From: Vibrio neonatus
GTDB taxonomy: Bacteria; Pseudomonadota; Gammaproteobacteria; Enterobacterales; Vibrionaceae
Assembly: GCF_024346975.1 (NCBI RefSeq)
Contig: NZ_AP024885.1
Span: forward strand, 1,364,001-1,428,000
Length of the DNA: 64,000 bases
Reading direction: 5' to 3'
Under the pieces are notes generated by a model. It did not search any database. It was not told the origin of the DNA and saw only the letters and a program-made list of their open reading frames with translations. Each line of letters opens with the position of its first letter. Within the stretch, counting starts at the first letter, position 1. A program made the translations under genes and the position numbers. Positions 1 to 10,100 of this stretch are shown here, one piece after another.

Positions 1-3000
1 ATTGAATCGAGAATTTCATTGCGCTGTTTTAACGTCAGGTCACTGTTTTGCACTAAACCATTAAGCAAAATCTTAATATTAACTTCATTGTCGGAGCTAT
101 CCACGCCACCCACATTATCAATAAAGTCGGTATTGACGTATCCGCCATTTAAGGCAAATTCAATACGGCCAAGTTGGGTTAAGCCTAAGTTGCCTCCTTC
201 GCCGACCACTTTCGCTCGCAACTGATTACCATTAATGCGCAAAATGTCGTTGGCGCGATCACCAACATCGGCGTGGCTCTCTTTACTGGATTTCACATAA
301 GTGCCGATGCCACCGTTCCATAACAAGTCAACTTGCATCATCAAAAGATGCTTAATCAAGTCATTGGGCGCTAACACATCAACCTCTATGCCTAGCATAG
401 CTTTGATTTCAGGTGACAGGGTCACAGATTTAGCTTTGCGCGAGAATACGCCGCCACCTTTAGAAATCAATGTCTTATCGTAATCATCCCAACCTGTACG
501 TGGCGTAGTAAACAGACGTTCACGCTCAGCGTAAGAAATCGCAGCATCTGGATTTGGGTCGATAAAGATGTGTAAGTGGTTAAATGCCGCTTGCAGTAAG
601 ATGTGCTTGGATAACAACATGCCATTGCCAAATACATCTCCAGCCATGTCCCCCACACCTACAACGGTAAAGTTGGTGGTTTGGCAATTAATGCCCAGCT
701 CTCGGAAATGACGTTTTACCGACTCCCAACCACCTTTGGCAGTTATGCCCATCACTTTATGATCGTAACCATTTGATCCGCCAGAGGCGAACGCATCACC
801 AAGCCAGAAGTTGTATTCTTGAGAAACACTGTTTGCAATATCAGAGAAAGTTGCCGTGCCCTTATCAGCAGCGACTACCAAATAAGAATCGTCTTCATCG
901 TGGCGCACCACATTTGGTGGCGGAACCAACTCGCCTTCGACAATGTTATCGGCGACATCCAATAGCGAACTGATAAACTTGCGATAACAACGCTGACCTT
1001 CGGCAAAAATCTCATCTCGACCTGTCATCAAGTGCTGCTTCTTACACACAAAGCCGCCTTTTGCGCCCACAGGCAAAATCACAGTATTTTTCACCTGTTG
1101 TGCTTTAACCAAGCCAAGCACTTCGGTGCGAAAATCCTCTTGCCTGTCTGACCAACGTAATCCGCCTCGAGCCACTTTACCGCCGCGAAGATGTACACCT
1201 TCTACATCTGGCGCATAAACAAACATTTCAAACTCAGGCACTGGCTTAGGTATTTCAGGAATATTTTTCGGTCTCAGCTTTAACGCCAAACACGGTTTAC
1301 GTTCCCCTTGCTCGGATAACTGATAGTAGTTGGTGCGTAGCGTTGCGCGAATCATCTCAACATAACGACGCACAATTCTATCGTCATCAAGGCTTTCGAC
1401 TTTTTCAAGTTGCGCATTGATTTTCTCAACCACTTTCAGTTGCGAAGCTTCATCACCTTGATTACTTGGCAAGAAACGTTTTTCAAATAAGCTCACCAAA
1501 AAGTTAGCCAGTTTAGGATGCGCGGCTAACGTATCACCAATGTATTGTTGGCTAAACGGAAAGCCCACTTGACGCATATATTTAGCATAAGCACGTAAAA
1601 TCGTTGTTTCGACACCGGTTAACCCAGCGCCGAGAATCAATCGGTTGAAACCATCGTTTTCTAACTGACCTTGCCACACACCCGCAAAGGCCTGTTGGAA
1701 ACGATCGCGCACCTTGTTGAAATCGACAACCGTGTTTCCTTTATGCAACATAGAAAAATCTAAAATCCAATACGTTTGACCGCTTTTGGTTTCCACTTGA
1801 TACGGCGACTCGCCAATAATGCGCAAATCAAAATTCTCTAGCATAGGCATAACATCAGACAGATGTATCGGTGAGTCTTTATGGTAGAGCTTTAAATGAA
1901 CGACTTTTGAATCCATCAACTCTTCTTGGGGACGATAGAACAGCATTCCCAAAGGATTCGCTTCATTTAACTGCTGTAAACGTTCAATATCTGCCACAGC
2001 CGCATTAGGCAATACCGCTTCTTGATACGAACGAGGAAACGCATCCATATAACCTTTTGCCAGCGGCAATCCTTGGCTTTCACCCAGACTTGATACTATG
2101 GCTTGTTTAAGACGATCTCCCCAAGTGGAAGACGCTTCCATTAGATCTTGCTCGATGCTTTTCACGTCATAATCAAGATCTTGATCATCGACTCGAACGA
2201 TATAATGGGTTCGAGCTAATGGGCTTTCAGAGAAATAGGTGGTGAACTCAACTTCTTGGTCGGTATTAAACGCGCGTTTGAAGATGCGCTGAGTTTGCCG
2301 GCGAAGTTCTGTGTTGTAACGCTCTTTAGTCACATACACCATGGCACTAAGAAAACGCCCAAACGGGTCTTTGCGCACAAACAAGCGAATCATATCGCGG
2401 TCTTGCATCTGCACCACGCCCATACCGATGTGCAGCAGTTCATCTTCACTGGCTTGCAGCAATTCATCACGGGGATAGGTTTCTAAAATATTGTGCAGCG
2501 CTTTAAACGAATACGACCCCGCTAAGAAGCCGCTGCCTTGTAGAATGCGCGCCACTTTATTTCGCACAAGAGGAATACGTTCCACACTTTGGTTATACAC
2601 AGCCGAGGTATAAAGACCGGTGAATCTATGTTCGCCAATCACATTCCCTTGCTTATCAAAGGTTTTAATACCGATGTAATCATTGTAAGCCGGTCGATGG
2701 ATTCGAGAAGGACGGTTGCCTTTGGTGAGTATGAGAATGTAAGGCTTAGTCGCTTCTTCGCGCGCCGACTCAGAAAACTGCGCCAGTTTGGTCTCTCGAA
2801 CACGGCTGGTATCAGAGAACAAACCTAAACCGGGTTCTTCTGTGGGTTGCAATCTAAGCTCATCGTTATCACCAATTAAGCGATACTCTTTGTAACCCAT
2901 TAAGGTAAAGTTATGATTGCCGAGCCAATTTAAAAACTCCAACGACTCTGCGACATGTTTTTTATCAAGGCCTTTTATTTTTTCAAGCCCCTTCACTTGA

Positions 3001-3596
3001 GTGACAACTTTTTTAAGCACCTCGCTCATCGGTTGCCAATCACTGACCACCGAATGGGTATCTTTCATCACGCTAGCAATTTCGGCCTGCAATTCATCCA
3101 TTTGCGATTGACTCGATAAGCGGTCTACCTCAATGTGGAAAACCGATTGCAGCTTGCCTTCTAACTCTTTGTTATTAATATCAAACACTTTGCCGTCTTG
3201 CAGGTGCAACTTCGCAGGCCCATGCAACATAATATGGCTAGATAAGCCCATACGTGACAGTGTCATTTTTAGTGAGTCGACAAGGAAAGCCATGTCAGGA
3301 ACGATGATTTCGACAATGGTGTGCGTTGATTGCCAACCATTGCGACTGAGGGAGGGATTAAACACTTTTACCGATAGTTCGTCCAAGCCCTTCTCTTTTA
3401 AATGTTGCCACAAACTCACTACCGCGCCGTATAAATCAGATTCGTTTCGAGAGGCAAGATCGTCATGGGAAATATGACTAAACAAATGTTGTGCCAGTTT
3501 AGTCACAACCTGTTGATGGCTAGGATCAACTTTGTCTTTGATCAGTTGATAGACTTTTTCGAGCAAGATAGGGACTAAGGGTTCACGTGCGTTCAT
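1..3596 (-). CDS. gdhB: NAD-specific glutamate dehydrogenase, large (about 180 kDa) type; 3' part outside window
   Basis: Oxidatively deaminates glutamate to 2-oxoglutarate with NAD in the cytoplasm, feeding amino-acid carbon to the TCA cycle. The frame is open from the ATG at 3596 (first residues MNAREPLVPILLEK) to the window edge, about 1198 residues; family members have about 1600, so the C-terminal quarter is missing here. The N-terminal half is the long regulatory region typical of this class. The catalytic core begins near residue 800 with GGLRWSDRQEDFRTEVLGL, followed by the Lys-containing PVGAKGGF near residue 840, both hallmark dehydrogenase motifs. No frameshift or internal stop was seen. 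It lies downstream of pepN on the same strand but is separated by a strong terminator and about 340 bp, so it probably has its own promoter. The symbol follows Pseudomonas usage. Confidence 0.93.
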   Translation of the reverse strand, partial: MNAREPLVPILLEKVYQLIKDKVDPSHQQVVTKLAQHLFSHISHDDLASRNESDLYGAVVSLWQHLKEKGLDELSVKVFNPSLSRNGWQSTHTIVEIIVPDMAFLVDSLKMTLSRMGLSSHIMLHGPAKLHLQDGKVFDINNKELEGKLQSVFHIEVDRLSSQSQMDELQAEIASVMKDTHSVVSDWQPMSEVLKKVVTQVKGLEKIKGLDKKHVAESLEFLNWLGNHNFTLMGYKEYRLIGDNDELRLQPTEEPGLGLFSDTSRVRETKLAQFSESAREEATKPYILILTKGNRPSRIHRPAYNDYIGIKTFDKQGNVIGEHRFTGLYTSAVYNQSVERIPLVRNKVARILQGSGFLAGSYSFKALHNILETYPRDELLQASEDELLHIGMGVVQMQDRDMIRLFVRKDPFGRFLSAMVYVTKERYNTELRRQTQRIFKRAFNTDQEVEFTTYFSESPLARTHYIVRVDDQDLDYDVKSIEQDLMEASSTWGDRLKQAIVSSLGESQGLPLAKGYMDAFPRSYQEAVLPNAAVADIERLQQLNEANPLGMLFYRPQEELMDSKVVHLKLYHKDSPIHLSDVMPMLENFDLRIIGESPYQVETKSGQTYWILDFSMLHKGNTVVDFNKVRDRFQQAFAGVWQGQLENDGFNRLILGAGLTGVETTILRAYAKYMRQVGFPFSQQYIGDTLAAHPKLANFLVSLFEKRFLPSNQGDEASQLKVVEKINAQLEKVESLDDDRIVRRYVEMIRATLRTNYYQLSEQGERKPCLALKLRPKNIPEIPKPVPEFEMFVYAPDVEGVHLRGGKVARGGLRWSDRQEDFRTEVLGLVKAQQVKNTVILPVGAKGGFVCKKQHLMTGRDEIFAEGQRCYRKFISSLLDVADNIVEGELVPPPNVVRHDEDDSYLVVAADKGTATFSDIANSVSQEYNFWLGDAFASGGSNGYDHKVMGITAKGGWESVKRHFRELGINCQTTNFTVVGVGDMAGDVFGNGMLLSKHILLQAAFNHLHIFIDPNPDAAISYAERERLFTTPRTGWDDYDKTLISKGGGVFSRKAKSVTLSPEIKAMLGIEVDVLAPNDLIKHLLMMQVDLLWNGGIGTYVKSSKESHADVGDRANDILRINGNQLRAKVVGEGGNLGLTQLGRIEFALNGGYVNTDFIDNVGGVDSSDNEVNIKILLNGLVQNSDLTLKQRNEILDS

Positions 3597-3938
3597 AGGG
3601 CAAACTCCATCTAATATTTTTTTATTGTTATATAGTTTGTTATCTAGGTAGTACCAGGTATCTGTTTCACTAGGTATAAGCACAAACCGCTGCTTATTGG
3701 CGTCATTGTAGGATTTTTATTTCACTTTAGTTACTAAAATTAAACGCTTATCTTTAAAAAAATCAGATGTGTGATGACGCTGTTAATAAACACATCTTTC
3801 CCTTGAATATAGAACAAAAAAAGGCTTAGCGTGATGCTAAGCCTTTGGTTTCATAATGATGTTAATAATGTGCGATAGTGCGCAAGAGTTTATCGATGAG
3901 TATCGTTCAACTCATACCCTTGTAGCATCTATGCCCTA
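3597..3938. other. gdhB-pepN intergenic region
   Basis: 342 bp without a gene. It holds the pepN terminator (3814-3845) and, nearer 3600-3780, an AT-rich stretch that must contain the gdhB promoter. No operator was recognised with confidence. Confidence 0.6.
3814..3845 (-). terminator. Rho-independent terminator of pepN
   Basis: A perfect 10-bp stem (AAGGCTTAGC at 3821-3830 with GCTAAGCCTT at 3836-3845) and a 5-nt loop. Read on the minus strand it is followed by a run of T. It lies about 90 bp past the pepN stop codon. Confidence 0.9.
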
Positions 3939-6542
3939 TTACTTTAATGCGGCTTCTACTTTTTCAAATAGATCTTTCGCTAGATCTGGCGTGTCACGCA
4001 AAATCTCTAGCTCTTTACGCATCATTGCTTTACGAGTGTCATCGTAACGAGCAAATTTAAGTAACGGGTCAATCAAGCGAGACGCTACTTGCGGGTTACT
4101 GCTGTTGAGTTTTTGTAGCATCTCACCGGCAAAACGATAGCCACTGCCATCAATAGCGTGCAAGCCATATGGGTTGGCGAAGAATGCGCCAATCAAGTTA
4201 CGCACGCGGTTAGGGTTTTGCATGCTGAAGGCACTGTGGTTCATCGACGCTTTAACACCGGCTAGCGCATCAAGACTAGGCTTAGTCCCTTGCAACATAA
4301 ACCATTTATCCATCACTAAACCGTCATGTGCCCAACGTTCGCTGTACGCATTCATTAACGTTTCACGACAAGCAAGATCACTTTGGTTTGCTGCAGACAG
4401 TGCGCCCATAGTGTCGGTCATGTTATCGCTAGCTTCAAACTGTGCTTTGGCTAACTCTTGATGTGCTGGTAGATACGACAAGTAGCTCAAGCAAGTATTG
4501 CGCAATGAGCGCTTAGCAATGCTTGGATGTGAAATGTCGTAGCTTTCGCTGCTAAAGGATTGGTAAGTGTTCAACAGTTCACTTTCAAGGCCTGTTGCCA
4601 ATGCCAGTTTCAACTCAGTTAATGCTTTTGAAATTGCATCAACGTCAATCACATCAAACCAACCACAAACTTCGCTATGAGGTGGTAAAGTTAATGCTTC
4701 AGCCACAAATGCGCTATCAAGGCCATTATCAGTTAGTAGTGCTTTAAACGAGTTAAGCACTTCGGCTGACAATTTAATTTCAGTGCCGTTAGTCACCGCC
4801 TCTTTAATGTACAGTGACATCAAAGTTTGCCCTGCATCCCAACGAGACACTTCATTAGTTGCGCACTTCATTAGCAAGACTAATTGCTGCTCAGTATATT
4901 GATACTCAAGTTTCACAGGAGCGGTAAATTCACGTAACAATGATGGTGTTGGCGCTTCGTCGACTTGTTCAAACACAAAACGTTGTGAATCTTTAGTCAC
5001 ATGCAGCAATGTTGAATGTTCTTTTCCGTCAATGATAGGTGTGATAACGCTACCATCATTGCGGTACAGCTCTACATCAAACGGAATGTGCAGTGCTTGC
5101 TTCTCTTGCTGAGTGGCGGTTGGCGCCGTGTGCTGAGCAATATCTAATGTGTAAGTTTTAGCTTGCGCATCATACGAATCAGTCACTGTCACTGTTGGTG
5201 TACCTGATTGGCTATACCACAATTTGAATTGGCTTAAGTCAACGCCGGATGCATCTTGCATTGCCGCCACAAAGTCATCACACGTTGCTGCTGTGCCGTC
5301 ATGACGTTCAAAGTACAACTTAATGCCCGCTTGGAACGCTTGCTCGCCTAGAAGTGTGTGAATCATGCGAATCACTTCACTGCCTTTTTCGTACACAGTT
5401 AACGTGTAGAAGTTGTTCATCTCAATCACTTTTTCAGGGCGAATAGGATGAGACATTGGGCTTGCATCTTCGGCAAACTGCGGACCACGAATAATGCGAA
5501 CGTGGTTGATGCGGTTTACAGAGCGAGAGCCTAGATCACTAGAGAATTCTTGATCTCTAAATACAGTAAGCCCTTCTTTTAGGCTTAACTGGAACCAATC
5601 GCGACAAGTTACGCGGTTACCTGTCCAGTTATGGAAGTATTCGTGACCAATCACCGCTTCAATACCAAGGTAATCACGGTCAGTGGCAGTAGATTGATCC
5701 GCCAGTACAAATTTAGAGTTAAAGACATTTAGGCCTTTGTTTTCCATTGCACCCATGTTGAAGAAATCAACCGCTACAATCATGTAGATATCAAGATCGT
5801 ATTCAAGACCAAAGCGCTCTTCGTCCCATTTCATTGAGTTTTTAAGGCTTAGCATCGCGTGATGTGCGCGTTCAACATTGCCTTTATCAACGAAAATCTC
5901 AAGAGCGACTTCACGACCAGAACACGTCGTAAAGGTATCGGTCAGTTGATCAAAATCACCAGCAACCAATGCAAACAAGTAGCTTGGTTTTGGATGCGGA
6001 TCTTGCCATTTAACCCAATGACGACCGTTTTCAAGATCGCCCTGCGCCACTTTGTTACCGTTACTTAGTAAGAAAGGAAACTCTTGTTTGTCAGCTTCAA
6101 TCGTTGTGGTGTATTTAGCCAGAACGTCAGGTCTATCTAGGAAGTAAGTAATGCGTCTAAAGCCTTCTGCCTCACACTGAGTACAAAATGCTCCATCAGA
6201 CAAATACAAACCTTCCAACGCAGTATTCGCTGAAGGATCCACTTGTGTGGTAATTGTCAGTTCAAAGGATTGTGGCAGATTTGAAATAGTCAAACCTTCA
6301 TCGGTACGTACATAGTCAGACCAAGCATTGCCATCGACTAATACCGCTTGTAATGAAAGTTGCTCACCGACTAATGCAAGTTCAGTTGCACCTTGGTTGG
6401 CAGTCACTTGCGAGGTTGCTGTCACCAAAGTTTCGGTGTTGTGCAATTTAAACAGCAAGTCAAGCGTGCTGATAGTATGAGAAGGCGCTGTGTAATCTTT
6501 ACGATATTTGGCTACAGGCTGAACAGAAGCTGTATCTTGCAT
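3939..6542 (-). CDS. pepN: Aminopeptidase N (M1 metallopeptidase)
   Basis: Zinc aminopeptidase that removes N-terminal residues in the last steps of cytoplasmic peptide breakdown. It has 867 residues, against about 870 in E. coli PepN. The substrate-binding GAMEN motif starts near residue 262, and the zinc site HEYFHNWTG near residue 298 is followed by the downstream Glu in LKEGLTVFRDQEF. The long helical C-terminal domain is complete. The ATG at 6542 is preceded by AAAGGAAG at a normal distance. It is transcribed alone and ends at a strong terminator. The region upstream of its start is interrupted by an IS3-family element beginning 240 bp away, so its promoter should be intact. Confidence 0.97.
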   Translation of the reverse strand: MQDTASVQPVAKYRKDYTAPSHTISTLDLLFKLHNTETLVTATSQVTANQGATELALVGEQLSLQAVLVDGNAWSDYVRTDEGLTISNLPQSFELTITTQVDPSANTALEGLYLSDGAFCTQCEAEGFRRITYFLDRPDVLAKYTTTIEADKQEFPFLLSNGNKVAQGDLENGRHWVKWQDPHPKPSYLFALVAGDFDQLTDTFTTCSGREVALEIFVDKGNVERAHHAMLSLKNSMKWDEERFGLEYDLDIYMIVAVDFFNMGAMENKGLNVFNSKFVLADQSTATDRDYLGIEAVIGHEYFHNWTGNRVTCRDWFQLSLKEGLTVFRDQEFSSDLGSRSVNRINHVRIIRGPQFAEDASPMSHPIRPEKVIEMNNFYTLTVYEKGSEVIRMIHTLLGEQAFQAGIKLYFERHDGTAATCDDFVAAMQDASGVDLSQFKLWYSQSGTPTVTVTDSYDAQAKTYTLDIAQHTAPTATQQEKQALHIPFDVELYRNDGSVITPIIDGKEHSTLLHVTKDSQRFVFEQVDEAPTPSLLREFTAPVKLEYQYTEQQLVLLMKCATNEVSRWDAGQTLMSLYIKEAVTNGTEIKLSAEVLNSFKALLTDNGLDSAFVAEALTLPPHSEVCGWFDVIDVDAISKALTELKLALATGLESELLNTYQSFSSESYDISHPSIAKRSLRNTCLSYLSYLPAHQELAKAQFEASDNMTDTMGALSAANQSDLACRETLMNAYSERWAHDGLVMDKWFMLQGTKPSLDALAGVKASMNHSAFSMQNPNRVRNLIGAFFANPYGLHAIDGSGYRFAGEMLQKLNSSNPQVASRLIDPLLKFARYDDTRKAMMRKELEILRDTPDLAKDLFEKVEAALK

Positions 6543-6783
6543 TCGTACTTCCTTTGAATTGGGATTCTTAATGGCTTAGATTCTATTTTTATCAGCATAA
6601 TTACAAGTATTCTGATGCGGTATTCACAAATCTCTGACACAAAGATTTACATTTGATGTATTTATCTTCGATCTTTAGCCGAAATGGCGCTAATTTGCGG
6701 TTAAAAAACCATTAACCATACTGTTAGTAATGACATTGAAAAAGGCACTGGGCGGCAAGCCATTGCGCGTTCCTGTTGCTTTA

Positions 6784-7951
<1,168 letters not shown>

Positions 7952-7992
7952 TGAACACCTCATTAATTGTGGTGACTTTATCACCTAATTGG

Positions 7993-8018
7993 GTGTCCGG
8001 GATCATTAAACCACTACA
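7993..8018. repeat. Right terminal inverted repeat of the IS
   Basis: Its reverse complement TGTAGTGGTTTAATGATCCC continues GGACAC, and matches the left end at 20 of 26 positions. It lies upstream of orfA. Confidence 0.85.
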
Positions 8019-8069
8019 GTCATTGACCGAGGTTAGTATGGGCTTGAAGCTACTAAAAAATCTTTCGGT

Positions 8070-8861
8070 CTATCTATCGCAGACATACCAATTATCAGGA
8101 TAATCCCAGATAGTGCTCTCCTTAAAACCTGATGCTGTCCATCCATCGCCTCCTAAGTGGGCAACATGGACTTTGATTTTTTTATCGGTGAAACCCTCGA
8201 CAAACCCTGTATATTTTCCTTGATAACTATACTTCGCGTTTTGGCAAATTCTTAGACCACGAGTTGAAAGCATTTGAATTCTATCTGCTTCTTTGCGCTG
8301 TTGTTCACGTAACGTTTGTTGCTTTTTCGCAATTTTTAGGGCTTCGAGAGCAGTTTGACGTTGCTTTTCAGCTGTCTCAATTTCAGCAGCAGTTTCAAAG
8401 CCATTACTTTTTGCGAGAGCAATCCACTTACTATCGTTTGTGTCTGTATCGTTTATGGGGGCAATAACCTCTGCATAAGAAGAAGTGCCAGTTGAGCACC
8501 GCATGTTACTGTGAGCTATATCCATTTTAAAGAGAGGGATGTCCGAATTGGATTTTACGCACCATTGACCACGTAATTCACCACCTTTGTTTTGACACAG
8601 CTCCTTTAAGTCATCTTTAAGGCTGTAAAGGGCCGCTTCTGATACTGCACACCATGACTTTTGATATTTACGGAAATTATTTCCGTCATCTCGACCGCCA
8701 ACGAAAGCTAATGGGTTAAGTAAACCTTTTTCAGAAGCTGCTTGGTACTGTTCAACATAATCAATAGGGTCAGTAACGGAAGCATTAGGCATAGAAGCAA
8801 ACTGATTTACACAGCCTGTGAGTGCTAGAGGCAAGGTTGTAAGAAAAAGTAATTTATTCAC
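8070..8861 (-). CDS. Orphan lipoprotein of unknown function
   Basis: 263 residues with a classic lipoprotein signal: a positively charged start MNKLL, a hydrophobic stretch and lipobox LTGC, so Cys17 is the likely lipidated residue. Behind the signal are a Cys-containing globular part (Cys pairs near residues 70-120), a charged helical or coiled-coil stretch (about 165-200, rich in K, Q, E, R), and a short C-terminal domain ending WYVCDR. Family not recognised. It sits alone between an IS3-family element and a gene-poor AT-rich stretch, which suggests acquired or strain-variable material. No terminator was found after it. Confidence 0.7.
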   Translation of the reverse strand: MNKLLFLTTLPLALTGCVNQFASMPNASVTDPIDYVEQYQAASEKGLLNPLAFVGGRDDGNNFRKYQKSWCAVSEAALYSLKDDLKELCQNKGGELRGQWCVKSNSDIPLFKMDIAHSNMRCSTGTSSYAEVIAPINDTDTNDSKWIALAKSNGFETAAEIETAEKQRQTALEALKIAKKQQTLREQQRKEADRIQMLSTRGLRICQNAKYSYQGKYTGFVEGFTDKKIKVHVAHLGGDGWTASGFKESTIWDYPDNWYVCDR

Positions 8862-9271
8862 TATGCATTCCTTGATATGAACGATTAAAACACTTGTAAC
8901 ATAACATGTTGTTTAATACTAAAACTATAACGTAAATAGAAAAGTCAAAATGTTAAACTTTTCGTGTTAGCAATATTAAACAGCTTTGATTCCTTACTTA
9001 CCGCTCTTCGGAGGAACTGGCTACATTCAGCCCCTACTATTAGAAAATGTTGGTTATTATAAATTTGCTTAATTTACGAAGAGTATATGATCTAACACGC
9101 AAAGGGCATAAATGAGTTTGCCAACACACCCTGTTTAGAAATAACAACTACAAACTTTAAACCTAAGCCCCTTTAGTAATAGCACCACCAAAGCGCAATA
9201 TAAATACTATTACACTAGCGTAACGAGTGATGATGATTCAGAACAAACAACAATCGACAGGCCAACTTTAA
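8862..9271. other. Gene-free AT-rich stretch
   Basis: 410 bp. Short stop-rich frames on both strands, no tRNA, and no clear terminator or repeat. It must contain the promoter for the 8070-8861 lipoprotein (AT-rich region about 8865-8960). Nothing else could be identified. Confidence 0.5.
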
Positions 9272-9931
9272 TTAACGCACCCTTGCCAGCTCAGCATACA
9301 TATCTGTACCCGCCCCTGACAACGTTAAGATGTCATCTTGCAGATTGTAACTGGATTGGGTTTCGCCGTTTTCGTAGAGCAACACAATATGCTCGTCTTC
9401 AATATAATAAATGCCCCGCTTTATAGACTCTTGACCGCCAATACCACTGGAGCGTGACATAAACACAAAATCCGGCTGTAAGATCAGATCAAGCTTTTGT
9501 ACATTACTGGCAAGCAGATCGTCTCCCGCTAACATTTGACTCGACCATACACCCGCTAATGGGCTAGATAACGCTTTGTGAAAAGTAATGCCATTTAAAT
9601 TAAGTCGGTTGTGAGTAGTCTGATAGGCGTACACCTGTGGCGTGGGCGTATCTAAGCCTAAAATGATGGTATCACTACTGGCGTTATACGTGCCTTGCCA
9701 ATGCTCTACGGTATAATCGCGCTTTTGAATATCAATAGAAAAGGAATAATTAGACCCTAGACGCAAACGAATCGCTAAAAAATCATCTTGGTTTGAATCA
9801 GGTTCGTTATTGGAGATGTACCACTCGCCAAGGATAAACGGATAATCAAAACTGGCTTCTGGATTGTTATCGGCGCTGACTTTAAAAGGCAGCAACGCCA
9901 TCATTAGTAATACCAACAAAAATTTTTTCAT
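9272..9931 (-). CDS. Periplasmic protein of unknown function with two similar halves
   Basis: 219 residues with a signal peptide (MKKFLLVLLMMALLPFKVSA, then cleavage before D/N). The ATG at 9931 is chosen because GGGGATAG lies just upstream; a TTG four codons earlier (9943) overlaps that ribosome site. The mature part is rich in beta-strand pattern and appears to consist of two related halves: each begins with a G-x-W motif (GEWYIS and GVWSSQ), continues with an I/L-x-L strand, then G-T/I-Y and an I-x-L strand. This resembles tandem small beta-sandwich or lipocalin-like units. Function unknown. It is a single gene, and its downstream side is the gene-free stretch. Confidence 0.65.
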   Translation of the reverse strand: MKKFLLVLLMMALLPFKVSADNNPEASFDYPFILGEWYISNNEPDSNQDDFLAIRLRLGSNYSFSIDIQKRDYTVEHWQGTYNASSDTIILGLDTPTPQVYAYQTTHNRLNLNGITFHKALSSPLAGVWSSQMLAGDDLLASNVQKLDLILQPDFVFMSRSSGIGGQESIKRGIYYIEDEHIVLLYENGETQSSYNLQDDILTLSGAGTDMYAELARVR

Positions 9932-10043
9932 CACTATCCCCAAATTGCGTCCACTTATTAAGCGTAGAGCGACTTAGGGAAATATGCGAAAAATTTGACT
10001 TAACTCACACTATTTTTATAACGAACAAAATCGACAGACATAA

Positions 10044-10068
10044 AAAAAGTGGCTTAAAGCCACTTTTT
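10044..10068 (-). terminator. Terminator downstream of prc
   Basis: AAAAAGTGGCTT paired with its complement AGCCACTTTTT around a short loop. It has A/T runs on both sides, so it can act in either direction. It lies about 30 bp past the prc stop. Confidence 0.85.
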
Positions 10069-10100
10069 AATTTTAGGTTATATCAGGCGTTAAACAGCGC

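Noticed and set aside
1..3596. Several short plus-strand open frames inside gdhB
   Set aside because: They are shadows of the long minus-strand gene, which has clear dehydrogenase motifs. The same reasoning removes plus-strand frames inside pepN, prc and hrpA.
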